DNA of 58,659 nucleotides. Source: Ectothiorhodospiraceae bacterium. GTDB taxonomy: Bacteria > Pseudomonadota > Gammaproteobacteria > Nitrococcales > Aquisalimonadaceae. Below are positions 27,200 through 36,256 of this stretch, piece by piece; within the stretch, counting starts at the first letter, position 1, and each line of letters begins with the position of its first letter. The notes beneath the pieces are model-generated. The model was given only the letters and a program-made list of their open reading frames with translations. It was not told where the DNA came from and did no database searches. Where the stretch lies: positions 1-58,659 of the forward strand of contig JAFIFU010000017.1 of NCBI GenBank assembly GCA_020831885.1. Direction: 5' to 3'. The translations under genes were made by a program, and so were the position numbers.

Positions 27200-28915
27200 T
27201 CAAAAGCGCTGGATCAGCCAGTCGGCCGATTCCCCGTTGAGCAGCAACCGGCCGTCATCCAGCAACAGGCGGAAGGTGTAGCGATCCCCATCCCGGACCA
27301 GGATCCCCTGCATCACGAATTGCTGCAACTGCTCGGCAACCGCCTGGGCGGCCATGGCGTCCAGTTCCTCCTCCGAGGGCTCGATACCGGCGGTCTCGAA
27401 TTCCTGCCGCAACTGCACCCGGAGCAGTTTGCGCAACAAGCCCGGGGCCACGGATCCGTGGAGTTCCAGTTCATTGTCCGGCAGTAGCAGTCCCTGAGCC
27501 CCCAGCATCAGCAACTCCAGCGGTTGCGCGCGGACTGTCAGCGACAGCGTGCCGTCCGCATCGCCAAGGGCCACACGAAGCGGATCCACCCGCAGCCTTG
27601 GGCGCTCCCCCAGCAAGGCCAGGGCCGATTGACTCATGTCCGTGGCAAAAAACGGCAGCGACTCAGGGTCACCGTCGACAACGTGCTCGATCACCTGGTA
27701 TACCGTGCGCCAGAGCTGATCATAGGCTGGCCGTTGCAATTCCTCGAGGCCGAACCGATACTCGAGACTGGCCGCCTCGCTTAGCCCCTGGACAATGACA
27801 TCCTCCGCATTCACATGGGTGACCATCCGGACCGTATCCCCGGGGGATGGCTCGAACCGAACGCCGCCCTGAAGCCCGCCGGCGGTGAAACCCGGCATCT
27901 CGGTGTCCCGCGACTCCAGGTGCAGGGCATCCAGTGCCAGTGTGACGCCCCCGAACCAGGTATGATCCCCGTTGCGCTTGCCGGCGAATTCCACCTGGAC
28001 CGAGGTCGCCGCCATATCGTGCAGCGGGCTCTCGGCCTGGATCCGCTCCAGCGCGTAACGAAGATCGATCAGTTCCATGCTTCCCTGGTGGTCAAAACCC
28101 AGATCCAGCCGGGTGCGCTGGTCCCGCAGGTGCGTGGTGTAGACCTGATCCTCGATGTTCTCTTCCCGCACCGTCAGAGGCTCATGCGTCTCCACCGTGA
28201 ATTCGCGCAGCCTCTCGCCCTGAAAACGGGCCCGGAAATCCGACGTGGAGCCTTCCGAAACCGTGACGCCTCCAGGGTCCTGGAGCCGCATGCGGGCCAA
28301 GCGGACCTGCCCGACGTATTCACCGCGACGCAGATCGTACCGGAAGACCCCGCCGTCGTACGTCAGGCTGTAATCCATCTCCCAGCCCGCTTCAGCCAGC
28401 AGCGGACCGGAAGTCATGTCCAGTTGCAACGGTTTCCAGTCGCCCTGCACCACCCGGTCGAAACCGACCCGGGCGTGATACGCCTGGATAGGGGCCGCAC
28501 CCGGGAAGACCAGGAGTTGATCCAGTAACCAGCCTTCCGTGGAGGCCGTGCCGGAGATCGCGGCAACCGCAACGCCGTCGGCCAGCGGGCCGTGCCGGAT
28601 CTGATCGCGGACGCGCACGCGGAGCGGTTCCTGGGCATCCCCGGGCGCATCGGCCATCTGGATAACAAACCGCCGTAACGGGTCATCCAGAAGCACCTCG
28701 TAAGTGGCGGCGGACTCGAACCAGCCGCGCCGATAATGCGTTTGCTCCACCCTGACATGTTCCAGGCCGTCCAGCTGCCGCAGAAAATCCGCGTAGGCCC
28801 GCTCCACCTGCCGCCCGAACAGATACGGGCTCGCCATCGCCACCGCGACCAGCAGCACGATCAGTACCAGCACCACGCCGCCACGAAATCTGCGATTCCC
28901 TGCCGTAGACAACAC
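27200..28915 (-). CDS. DUF945 (YdgA-like) family protein
   Basis: This 571-residue protein has one N-terminal membrane helix (VVLVLIVLLVAVAMASPYLF) and a long periplasmic part rich in beta structure, matching the YdgA/DUF945 family in size and in the early motif VEQTHYRRGWFESAA. The molecular role of the family is not established. The gene starts 266 nt upstream of the end point of the next minus-strand gene's stop region and is preceded by no strong ribosome site, so the start could lie a little downstream. The 225 bp between it and the GTPase gene show no feature. Confidence 0.8.
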   Translation of the reverse strand: MLSTAGNRRFRGGVVLVLIVLLVAVAMASPYLFGRQVERAYADFLRQLDGLEHVRVEQTHYRRGWFESAATYEVLLDDPLRRFVIQMADAPGDAQEPLRVRVRDQIRHGPLADGVAVAAISGTASTEGWLLDQLLVFPGAAPIQAYHARVGFDRVVQGDWKPLQLDMTSGPLLAEAGWEMDYSLTYDGGVFRYDLRRGEYVGQVRLARMRLQDPGGVTVSEGSTSDFRARFQGERLREFTVETHEPLTVREENIEDQVYTTHLRDQRTRLDLGFDHQGSMELIDLRYALERIQAESPLHDMAATSVQVEFAGKRNGDHTWFGGVTLALDALHLESRDTEMPGFTAGGLQGGVRFEPSPGDTVRMVTHVNAEDVIVQGLSEAASLEYRFGLEELQRPAYDQLWRTVYQVIEHVVDGDPESLPFFATDMSQSALALLGERPRLRVDPLRVALGDADGTLSLTVRAQPLELLMLGAQGLLLPDNELELHGSVAPGLLRKLLRVQLRQEFETAGIEPSEEELDAMAAQAVAEQLQQFVMQGILVRDGDRYTFRLLLDDGRLLLNGESADWLIQRF

Positions 28916-29034
28916 CGTTGTGTTACTCCCTGGTCTTCATTCGGATAGAAATGACCCGTGCCGTTCCTGCCGGGCTTATCGTGAGAACGACACGGGCCAG
29001 TGAGATCTGCGGCGGATGCGGTACGCGACCCCGT

Positions 29035-29649
29035 TCAATCCATCGTCGCTTCCCAGCCCTGGCGGATGCGTTGCCGGTCGGGGGCCTCACCCCGATGCTC
29101 CGGCACCGGAAAGCCGGCCTGCGCATGCAGCGCCGCCAGTGCCTGCCGCACCAGACTGGCGAGAACAGCCTCGTAGGTGTGCACATCCACACCGCGGTCC
29201 TGGCGATACTGCCCGCGAACCTCGCCGTATTCGCTGAGCACGAGATCCACCTCGAAATTCACCGCGGTTCCCTCGCGTGGTCCATAAGGGATCAGCAACA
29301 ACGTATCCGCGCGACGCGTCAGATCGTAGACCAGGCGGGCGTCAGCGTCATGGAGCCGCACCGCATAGACCTGAACCCCATCGCGCAACTCGTGTGTATC
29401 CACAAGGATGCGCCGGATGTCGGCCGGCAACGGCCGCATATCCGTCAGCACGTTCTGCACCGTGGTGTCCAGCGCCATGCTTGGACGCGGATCGGTCAAC
29501 GCACTGCGGAAACGTGCCTCCATGACGAAGACAATCAGCAGGATGATGACCAGGGCACCCGCACCGATGCCTATCCACATCTGGCGCCGGATCGGCGCCT
29601 CGTAGGCCCGGGCCTCGGCCACCGTCATCGGTTTCTGTTCCTTGCTCAT
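29035..29649 (-). CDS. Single-pass membrane protein of unknown function
   Basis: This 204-residue protein has one hydrophobic helix (MWIGIGAGALVIILLIVFVM) near residues 25-45 and a periplasmic domain of mixed structure. No known motif is recognised. The start at 29649 (MSKEQKPMTV) is preferred over one nine codons upstream because a GTGAGG ribosome-like sequence lies upstream. It is followed on the same strand by the DUF945 gene after a 119-bp gap, so the two may share a transcript. No function is proposed. Confidence 0.7.
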   Translation of the reverse strand: MSKEQKPMTVAEARAYEAPIRRQMWIGIGAGALVIILLIVFVMEARFRSALTDPRPSMALDTTVQNVLTDMRPLPADIRRILVDTHELRDGVQVYAVRLHDADARLVYDLTRRADTLLLIPYGPREGTAVNFEVDLVLSEYGEVRGQYRQDRGVDVHTYEAVLASLVRQALAALHAQAGFPVPEHRGEAPDRQRIRQGWEATMD

Positions 29650-29893
29650 TAACAAATGCCTCACGTGGCTTTGCATTCACGAATGCGCCGGGAACCGGCC
29701 CATCCGCGGACCGGGTTCATCTCCGGGGTACGCAGCATGGCATGGGCACGCACATCACCGCGCTCCCGGCTTTCCCGCGTACGCGAAGCTTACTAGGCTT
29801 GCAGCAGGTATTGCCAGATCCGCCGCCCAGGCCAAACGTGGGACAGGACGGGCACCCCGGTCATGGAGTGCGGCACTGCAGCACCATTGATGG
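29650..29893. other. Intergenic region upstream of the LiuR boxes
   Basis: No gene, RNA or repeat is recognised in these 244 bases. The stretch separates the divergent membrane-protein gene from the ABC transporter promoter region. Confidence 0.5.
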
Positions 29894-29922
29894 TTGACGC
29901 TTACGTAAACGGGATCTACATT
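29894..29922 (+). promoter_or_regulatory. LiuR-type box with overlapping promoter before the ABC operon
   Basis: TTGACGCTTACGTAAACG (29894-29911) combines a -35 element TTGACG with the TTACGTAA palindrome characteristic of LiuR (MerR family) sites. A -10-like TACATT lies 17 bp on (29917-29922), and a TATATA follows. The near-palindrome in the spacer is the usual position for MerR-family control. Confidence 0.7.
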
Positions 29923-29990
29923 CGATATATAGAAAAGATCTGGCACAGCCAGACAGTTACGTCTACCTGACATGGGTACGATTACAACAC

Positions 29991-30008
29991 GACGTTTACG
30001 TAAGCGTC
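29991..30008. promoter_or_regulatory. Second LiuR-type palindrome before the ABC operon
   Basis: GACGTTTACGTAAGCGTC is palindromic except at one base pair and matches the boxes at 37593-37606 and 38093-38110. It lies about 90 bp before the first transporter gene. Two boxes upstream of one operon suggest strong coupling to the leucine catabolic regulator. Confidence 0.7.
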
Positions 30009-30099
30009 ATTTTCTGAGGCCCTTCCCAGGGCTTTTTGGAGGAGCGGCCCGCTGCAACAGAGGGCTGGAGAGACACCCATAATAGAGGAATGAAACCTC

Positions 30100-30903
30100 A
30101 TGGCAGACCAGCAGGCCGCCGGTAGCGGCGGGCAGGTACTTGTCTGCGAGAACGTCAGTCGTTGGTTTGGCGGTTTGCAGGCATTGAAGCGCATCGACGT
30201 TGCCATCAACCAGGGCGAGATTTTCGGGCTGGTGGGTCCGAACGGCTCTGGGAAGACCACGCTGGTGAACGCCATCACCGGCTTCTACCCCCCGCAGGAG
30301 GGAATCATCCGCTTCTACGACAGCACGCTCAATGGCCTCAAGCCGTACAAGGTGGCCATGCAGGGCATCGCGCGCACGTTTCAGAACGTGGCGCTGTTCA
30401 AGGGGATGAGCGTGCTGGACAACATTCTGCTCGGGCGGCACATCTTCATGCGCCCCAGCGCCCTGGCCTCGCTGTTCTACTGGTGGTGGGCGCAGAAGGA
30501 GGAGATCGCGCACCGGGAGAAGGCGGAGGAGATCATCGATCTGCTGCAGCTCGAGAGCGTGCGGGATGAGCCGGTGGATGTGATTCCGCTGGGGATGCAA
30601 AAGCGCGTGGAGCTGGCCCGTGCCCTGTGTGCGGAGCCGAAGTTCCTGGTGCTGGACGAGCCCATGGCGGGCATGAACCAGGAAGAGAAGGAATACATGG
30701 TGCGCTTCATCCTGGACGCCCAGGAGGCGCTGGGCCTGACGGTGCTGTTGATCGAGCATCACATGGACGTGGTGACCGCCATCTGCGACCGGGTGGTGGT
30801 GCTTAACAACGGCGAGAAGATCGCCGAAGGCCCGGCGCGCGAAGCGATCAATGACCCCGCCGTGGTGGCGGCCTACATCGGGAAGAGCCATGATGCAGCC
30901 TGA
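30100..30903 (+). CDS. Branched-chain-type ABC transporter ATPase, LivG family
   Basis: This 267-residue cytoplasmic ATPase powers uptake through the LivHM permease. Visible motifs are Walker A GPNGSGKTTLVN, a Q-loop near GIARTFQNVALF, the signature-like PLGMQKRVELARAL, Walker B FLVLDEPMAG and the switch His in IEHHMDVV. The signature departs from the usual LSGGQ, as is common in LivG proteins. The ATG at 30100 follows AGAGGAA at longer-than-usual spacing. It overlaps the next gene by 14 nt and opens a six-gene transport operon under two LiuR-type boxes. Confidence 0.93.
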   Translation: MADQQAAGSGGQVLVCENVSRWFGGLQALKRIDVAINQGEIFGLVGPNGSGKTTLVNAITGFYPPQEGIIRFYDSTLNGLKPYKVAMQGIARTFQNVALFKGMSVLDNILLGRHIFMRPSALASLFYWWWAQKEEIAHREKAEEIIDLLQLESVRDEPVDVIPLGMQKRVELARALCAEPKFLVLDEPMAGMNQEEKEYMVRFILDAQEALGLTVLLIEHHMDVVTAICDRVVVLNNGEKIAEGPAREAINDPAVVAAYIGKSHDAA

Positions 30904-32857
30904 ACACCAGTCTGTTGCCCACACCGATTCCGCCGCGCTGCACCCGGACTGGAAGGCGGAGGACCATCTGCTGAATCTGCTGGCCGCCAACGCCCGCGAG
31001 CACGGGGAGCAGGTGGCGATGCGGGAGCGCGATCGGGGGATCTGGCAGGAGTACACCTGGAAGGATTACCTGGACCGCGTGCTGTGCTTTGCCGCCGGGC
31101 TGGAGGAACTGGGGGTTGGCCCGGAGGACAACATCCTGGTGGTGGGGGACAACCGCCCGGCGCTGTACTTCGGCATGCTCGGTGCCATTGCCCTGCGCGC
31201 GGTGCCCTCCCCCGCCTATCCGGACACCACACCGGAAGAGCTCATGGGTCAGATGCAGCGCGAAGACATCCGCTTTGCGCTGGCCGAGGACCAGGAGCAG
31301 GTGGACAAGCTGCTGGGCATCCGGGAGTCCGGTTACGGGGCGCTGGAGACCATCGTCTATGACGACCCCCGAGGCCTGGCCGGCAAGGAGCCGTCCGGGG
31401 TGGTGGCGTTCGAGGCCATCGCGGCACGGGGGCGGAAGCGGCTGCGGGAGCAACCGTCGCTGGAGCAGGATCTGCTCTCCCGGGCCTCGGTTCACGATGT
31501 GGCCGTGCTGCTTCACTCCTCCGGTACCACGGGAGCGCCCAAGGGCATTCCCCTGAAGCACGGCCACATCCTCTCTGGCGTGCGCAACGCGGCCGCCGCG
31601 GGCTATTTCCGCGAGGGCGAGGTGCACATGGCCTACCTGCCCATGGCCTGGGTGGGGGACTTCATCTTCTCCGTGGGCGCGGCCATCGTGCTGCGCTTTT
31701 CGGTGAACATTCCGGAGCGTCAGGAAACCGCCCTGCATGACCTGCGGGAGATCGCCCCGACACTCTATTTCAGCTCCCCCCGCGCCTGGTCCAACATGCT
31801 GACCCGGATCCAGGTGGGCATCGGCGAAACCACACGGTTGAAACGCTGGCTGTATAACCGTTTCATGCCCTTCGCCGTGGAGCTGGAGCGCAAACGGCTG
31901 GAGGGTCACGAGCCCGGCGCCCTGGATCGCCTGTGGCGCGCCATTGGCGAGATCCTGGTCTACGGCCCGATCAAGGACCAGCTCGGCCTGGCCCGGGTCG
32001 AAAGGCCCTACACCGCCGGCGAGGCCATCGGCGAGGACGTCTTCCTGTTCTTCCGCGCCCTGGGCCTGAACCTGCGCCAGTTCTACGGGCAAACCGAGAA
32101 CTGTGCGCTGGCCGCGGCCCAGGATCCGGACTCCATCAAGCTTCACACGGTGGGCAAACCCTTTCCCGGCGTGGAGATCCGCCTCAGCGAGGAAGGCGAG
32201 ATCCTCATGCGCGGGGATAACGTCTTCGACGGGTATTACCGGAAGCCCGACGCCACCGCCGAGACCCTGCGTGATGGCTGGCTGCACACCGGGGACGCCG
32301 GACACATCGAGGAAGACGGTCAGATCGTGGTGCTCGGCCGCGTCTCCGAGGTTGTCTACACCGCCGCCGGGGAGCGTTTCATTCCCACATACATCGAGAA
32401 CCGTCTCAAGTTCAGCCAGTACATCAAGGATGTCTGCGTGCTGGGCAAGGAGCGGGATTATCTCGCGGCTCTCGTGGCCATCGACATCAGCGCCGTGGGC
32501 CACTGGGCCGAGGAGAACGGCGTGTCTTACACCTCGTTCGCCGACCTGTCGCAGAAACCGGAGGTGTACCGCCTGATCAACGGCGTCATCACCCATGTGA
32601 ACGAGGTGCTGCCGGAGGGGTTGCGGATCCGCCGTTTCGTCAACCTGCACAAGGAGTTCGACCCGGACGACGGCGAGGTGACCCGTACCCGCAAGCTGCG
32701 CCGCAACGTCATCGACGAGAACTACAAGCCCATCATCGATGCGCTTTACGGCGGCGAGAACTCCGTGGAGTACGAGGCCCGCATCACCTACGAGACCGGG
32801 GAGTCCGGCGTGCTGAAGCGGCACCTCACGGTGGCCGACGTGGCGAAGGAGACCTGA
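30890..32857 (+). CDS. Long AMP-forming acyl-CoA synthetase inside the ABC operon
   Basis: This 655-residue ligase is of the long FadD15-like type. It shows LHSSGTTGAPKGIPLKHGH, YGQTENCALAA, HTGDAGHIEEDG and, instead of the short-ligase motif, GRVSEVVYTAAGERFIPTYIE with a C-terminal extension. It converts a free acid to acyl-CoA in the cytoplasm. The ATG at 30890 (a second ATG follows directly) overlaps the end of the upstream ATPase gene, and the LivH gene begins 3 nt after its stop. Its position between transporter genes implies that the imported compound is a carboxylic acid needing CoA activation, not necessarily an amino acid. Confidence 0.92.
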   Translation: MMQPEHQSVAHTDSAALHPDWKAEDHLLNLLAANAREHGEQVAMRERDRGIWQEYTWKDYLDRVLCFAAGLEELGVGPEDNILVVGDNRPALYFGMLGAIALRAVPSPAYPDTTPEELMGQMQREDIRFALAEDQEQVDKLLGIRESGYGALETIVYDDPRGLAGKEPSGVVAFEAIAARGRKRLREQPSLEQDLLSRASVHDVAVLLHSSGTTGAPKGIPLKHGHILSGVRNAAAAGYFREGEVHMAYLPMAWVGDFIFSVGAAIVLRFSVNIPERQETALHDLREIAPTLYFSSPRAWSNMLTRIQVGIGETTRLKRWLYNRFMPFAVELERKRLEGHEPGALDRLWRAIGEILVYGPIKDQLGLARVERPYTAGEAIGEDVFLFFRALGLNLRQFYGQTENCALAAAQDPDSIKLHTVGKPFPGVEIRLSEEGEILMRGDNVFDGYYRKPDATAETLRDGWLHTGDAGHIEEDGQIVVLGRVSEVVYTAAGERFIPTYIENRLKFSQYIKDVCVLGKERDYLAALVAIDISAVGHWAEENGVSYTSFADLSQKPEVYRLINGVITHVNEVLPEGLRIRRFVNLHKEFDPDDGEVTRTRKLRRNVIDENYKPIIDALYGGENSVEYEARITYETGESGVLKRHLTVADVAKET

Positions 32858-32860
32858 TCC

Positions 32861-33748
32861 ATGGATATCAGCTATCTGATCGAACTGCTGATCAACGGCG
32901 CGCTCACCGGGCTGATGTACAGCATGGTGGCGCTGGGCATCGTGCTGATCTACAAGTCCGCCGGGGTGCCCAATCTGGCCCAGGGCGCCATGGTGATGAT
33001 CAGCGCCTACCTGATCTGGATGTTCGGCAGCCTGTTCGGCCTGCCGATCTACGCCTCCATCGCCATCGCGGTGGTGGCCATGTTCCTGTTCGGCCTGCTG
33101 GCCGAGCGGCTGCTGCTGCGCAAGATGGTGGGTCAGCCCATCATCATGATCGTCATGCTCACCCTGGGGCTGGAGATCTTCCTGCGCGGGCTGGGCCCCG
33201 GGCTCCTGGGGGCGGCGCCGAAGCAGTTCGATCTGGGCATCAACATGATGCCGATCATCGTCGGCGATGTGTTCATCAACCGGGAGTACCTGGTGGGCGG
33301 CATCGTCGCCTGCGTGCTGATCGCGCTGGCGCTGCTGTTCTTCCGCACCCGCATCGGGACGAAGCTGCGCGCGGTCTCCGATGACCACGTCTCGAGCTGG
33401 TCGGTGGGGATCTCGGTGGAGAAGGCCATCGGCATCTCCTGGGGCATGGGGGGCATTGCCGCCGTGGCGGCCGGCGCCCTGTGGGGGTCGGTGCAGGGGG
33501 TGGACTGGACGCTGTCCATGCTGCTGTTCCCGGCGGTGGCGGTGGTCATTCTCGGCGGCCTGGACAGCATCTACGGCGTGCTCATCGCCGGGCTGGTCGT
33601 GGGCATTCTCGGCAGCGTGATCCCCGGCTACGTGGACCCGATCGTCGGCGGTGGCACCCGCGACGTGGTGACCTCGCTGATCATCCTGCTGACCATCATC
33701 TTCCGCCCCCACGGCATGTTCGGCCGTGAAGACATCGAGAGGGTCTGA
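32861..33748 (+). CDS. Branched-chain-type ABC permease, LivH family
   Basis: This 295-residue inner-membrane protein has about eight hydrophobic helices and starts with the family-like LINGALTGLMYSMVALGIVLIY. The conserved VILGGLDSIYGVLIAGLVVG region near the C-terminus interacts with the ATPases in this family. It pairs with the LivM-type protein encoded 5 nt downstream to form the translocation pore. The ATG at 32861 follows AAGGAGACC. Confidence 0.93.
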   Translation: MDISYLIELLINGALTGLMYSMVALGIVLIYKSAGVPNLAQGAMVMISAYLIWMFGSLFGLPIYASIAIAVVAMFLFGLLAERLLLRKMVGQPIIMIVMLTLGLEIFLRGLGPGLLGAAPKQFDLGINMMPIIVGDVFINREYLVGGIVACVLIALALLFFRTRIGTKLRAVSDDHVSSWSVGISVEKAIGISWGMGGIAAVAAGALWGSVQGVDWTLSMLLFPAVAVVILGGLDSIYGVLIAGLVVGILGSVIPGYVDPIVGGGTRDVVTSLIILLTIIFRPHGMFGREDIERV

Positions 33749-33753
33749 GCGCC

Positions 33754-34827
33754 ATGTTCTATCGCCAATCCGGAGTGCATCACACCCGCTATCAGACCGC
33801 CCGCCGGCTCTGGCCGCTGCCCACGGACCAGGGCATCGTCTGGCTGCTGCTGGCGCTGGCCGTGGCGGCGCCGCTCTACCTCTCAGATCTCTACCTCACC
33901 AGCTACCTGCTGCCCTGGCTGATCTGGAGCGCGGCGGCGCTGTCACTGACCCTGCTCATGGGCATCGCCGGGCAGCTCCACTTCGGCTTCGCGGCGGTGA
34001 TGGCCATCGGCGCGTACACCAGCATCCATCTGACCCGCGCGGGCGTGCCCTTCGAGCTGGCGCTGATCGGTGCCGGGCTCATGGCCGCCGGTATCGGCTG
34101 TATTTTCGGTGCCGCCGCGCTGCGGGTGAAGGGGCTGTACCTGGTCATGGCCACGCTGGCCATGCAGTACCTGGTGGACTGGACCATCATCAACGTACCG
34201 GCCATCTCCGGCGGCGCCCAGGCCACCCTGCAGACCCCCGACGTGCGCTTTTTGTTCGTGCCGCTCCGAGGCGACGCCATGCTTTACTACGGTGCGCTGC
34301 TGTGGGCGGTGATCGTCACGCTGCTGGTGCTCAACATCAAGCGCACCAGCTTCGGGCGCGCGCTGGTGGCGGTGCGGGACAAGGATTTCGCCGCCTCGGT
34401 GATCGGCGTGAACCCGTTCAAGTTCAAGCTGCTGGCCTTTTTCGCCAGCTCGTTTCTGGGCGGCGTCAGCGGCGCCGTGCTGGCCTTCTGCTACTACCAG
34501 GCGGTGACGCCGGAGCAGTTCGGCTTCAACGTCTCCATCCAACTGGTGGCCATGGTGCTGGTGGGCGGCCTGGGCAGCGTGATCGGCGCCTACCTGGGGG
34601 CCGGCTTCGTGCTGCTGGTGCCCATTATCCTCACCAACCTGGTGGCCGGTGCGGCGGCGGCCGGCTGGCTGAGCGTGTCGTCAAATCTGCTGGCCCACAT
34701 CCCGCTGATGGTCTACGGCGGTTTGATCATCGGCTTCATCCTGTTCGAGCCGCTGGGACTGGCCAAGATCTACGACAATCTCAGGAAATATTTTCTGGTT
34801 TGGCCCTTCCGGCATACCCAGAGCTAG
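33754..34827 (+). CDS. Branched-chain-type ABC permease, LivM family
   Basis: This 357-residue inner-membrane permease shows around ten hydrophobic helices. SLTLLMGIAGQLHFGFAAVMAIGAY and, near the end, MVLVGGLGSVIGAYLGAGFV are typical of LivM, shown here by their cores GIAGQLHFGFAA and VLVGGLGSVIG. It forms the heterodimeric channel with the preceding LivH protein. The 59-nt gap to the binding-protein gene contains its ribosome site TAGGAGGAG. Confidence 0.92.
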   Translation: MFYRQSGVHHTRYQTARRLWPLPTDQGIVWLLLALAVAAPLYLSDLYLTSYLLPWLIWSAAALSLTLLMGIAGQLHFGFAAVMAIGAYTSIHLTRAGVPFELALIGAGLMAAGIGCIFGAAALRVKGLYLVMATLAMQYLVDWTIINVPAISGGAQATLQTPDVRFLFVPLRGDAMLYYGALLWAVIVTLLVLNIKRTSFGRALVAVRDKDFAASVIGVNPFKFKLLAFFASSFLGGVSGAVLAFCYYQAVTPEQFGFNVSIQLVAMVLVGGLGSVIGAYLGAGFVLLVPIILTNLVAGAAAAGWLSVSSNLLAHIPLMVYGGLIIGFILFEPLGLAKIYDNLRKYFLVWPFRHTQS

Positions 34828-34886
34828 GAACGGGCCGAGGTGCTCCCGCTTGCGGGTGCGTTCAAGTGTGTAGGAGGAGAGAAACC

Positions 34887-36134
34887 ATGAAAGGCTTCAT
34901 GAAAGGCCTCATCGGGGCGGCCACCATGGCGGCCGTCGGCTTCACCGGCGCAGCCAGCGCCGACAACAACACCATCAAGTTCGCGCTACTGCAGGATTTT
35001 ACCGCGGTCTATACCTTCGTCACCGACGAGTACAATCAGGGACAGCGGGACTATCTTCGACTGATCAACGAGGAAGGGGGCATCCACGGCCACACCTTCG
35101 AGGCCATTGTCCGGGATACCGGCAACGAGCCCCAGCGGGGGATCGAGGGCTACAATCGGGCGCGCCGCGAGGGTGCGGTCCTGGTGGACTTCCTCAGCAC
35201 TCCGGTCTCCCGGGCCGCGGTCACCCGCGTGCTGGAGGACGAGGTGGTGATGATCACCGTGCTCCACGGCCGGGGGGATGCCAGTGACGGCCAGACCTTC
35301 CCGTTCGTCTTCCCCATGATGGCCACCTACTGGTCCCAGGCGGCGCTGCTGCTGGACTACATCGACCAGGAGCGCGGCGGCCTGGAGGGCAAGCGCATCG
35401 CCCACGTCTACATCGATTCCCCGTTCGGCCGCGAACCGGTGCCGGTGATGCGGGAGATCGCCGAGCGCAAGGGCTTCGAGGTGCGCACCTTCGCCTATCC
35501 CAGCCCGGGCAACGAGCAGTCGGCCACCTGGTCCGACGTGCGTCGTTTCCGGCCGGATTTCGTGGTTCTCTGGGGGGCCGGCGGCGGCCAGGCGGTCTCG
35601 GTACGAGAGGCCATCCGTAACGGCATCCCCCAGGAGAACATCCTCTCCGTGGTGTGGATGGCGGAAACTGACGCCCGGACCATCGGCACCGAGCTGGCCA
35701 CCGGCATCAAGCGCTTCGAGGCCGTGGCCACCGGTACCGATTACCCGGTCATGCAGCGCCTGATGGAGAAAGTGATTGAACCGGGCCACGGCGCCGGTGA
35801 TCCCGCAAACGTCGGCACCACCTACTACAACATCGGCGTGGCCAGCATGGCCGTGGCCGTGGAAGGTGCCCGCATCGCCCTGGAGGAGTTCGGCCCGCCG
35901 CTGACCGGGGACAAGCTGCGCCAGGGTATGGAGATGATCGAGAACTTCGACCTGGACGGCATGATGCCGCCCATCACCCTGACCCCGGAAGACCACCAGG
36001 GCGGCGGTTACGGCCGGGTCTCCACCTGGAACGGCGAAGCCTGGGAGGCTGTCACCGACTGGTTCAACGCCTACCAGGACATCGTCTGGGAGGAAATCGA
36101 GAAGGACGCCGCCGGCTTCCGGGAAGGTCGCTGA
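34887..36134 (+). CDS. ABC transporter substrate-binding protein, LivJ/LivK-like
   Basis: This 415-residue periplasmic protein has a signal peptide (core LIGAATMAAVGFTGAASA, cut after ASA) followed by a type I periplasmic binding fold. Features include DFTAVYTFVTDEYNQGQRDY, GHTFEAIVRDTGNEPQRG and the hinge region YIDSPFGREPVPVM. The length exceeds the usual 370-390 residues, as in binding proteins for aromatic or other carboxylates. The ATG at 34887 follows AGGAGGAGAGAAACC; a much longer in-frame reading through livM is a shadow. Two strong hairpins follow the gene and probably boost its relative expression. Confidence 0.92.
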   Translation: MKGFMKGLIGAATMAAVGFTGAASADNNTIKFALLQDFTAVYTFVTDEYNQGQRDYLRLINEEGGIHGHTFEAIVRDTGNEPQRGIEGYNRARREGAVLVDFLSTPVSRAAVTRVLEDEVVMITVLHGRGDASDGQTFPFVFPMMATYWSQAALLLDYIDQERGGLEGKRIAHVYIDSPFGREPVPVMREIAERKGFEVRTFAYPSPGNEQSATWSDVRRFRPDFVVLWGAGGGQAVSVREAIRNGIPQENILSVVWMAETDARTIGTELATGIKRFEAVATGTDYPVMQRLMEKVIEPGHGAGDPANVGTTYYNIGVASMAVAVEGARIALEEFGPPLTGDKLRQGMEMIENFDLDGMMPPITLTPEDHQGGGYGRVSTWNGEAWEAVTDWFNAYQDIVWEEIEKDAAGFREGR

Positions 36135-36144
36135 TCGGCGAGGT

Positions 36145-36173
36145 GGCAGGCAGCGCCCGGCGCGCTGCCTGCC
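36145..36173 (+). other. 12-bp-stem hairpin after the binding-protein gene
   Basis: GGCAGGCAGCGC (36145-36156) pairs perfectly with GCGCTGCCTGCC (36162-36173) around a 5-nt loop. It lies 11 nt after the stop codon and has no following T-run. A role in mRNA stabilisation or partial termination is likely. Confidence 0.7.
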
Positions 36174-36188
36174 GCTCCGACACCGTTT

Positions 36189-36219
36189 CCCACAGCCCAT
36201 GCCCGGCGTGGGCTGTGGG
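36189..36219 (+). other. 11-bp-stem hairpin before livF
   Basis: CCCACAGCCCA (36189-36199) pairs perfectly with TGGGCTGTGGG (36209-36219) around a 9-nt loop. With the hairpin just upstream it forms a tandem block between the binding protein and the last ATPase gene. Confidence 0.7.
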
Positions 36220-36256
36220 AAGCGCACCGCACCATGGACAACCTCAGGGGATCGAG

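Noticed and set aside
30848-33712. 954-codon minus-strand frame opposite the ABC operon
   Set aside because: It covers the complementary strand of the ligase and LivH genes and has repetitive Asp/His/Gln composition typical of shadow frames.
33726-34886. N-terminal extension of the binding protein through livM
   Set aside because: The extension overlaps livM completely and would bury the signal peptide that begins at 34887 behind a good ribosome site.
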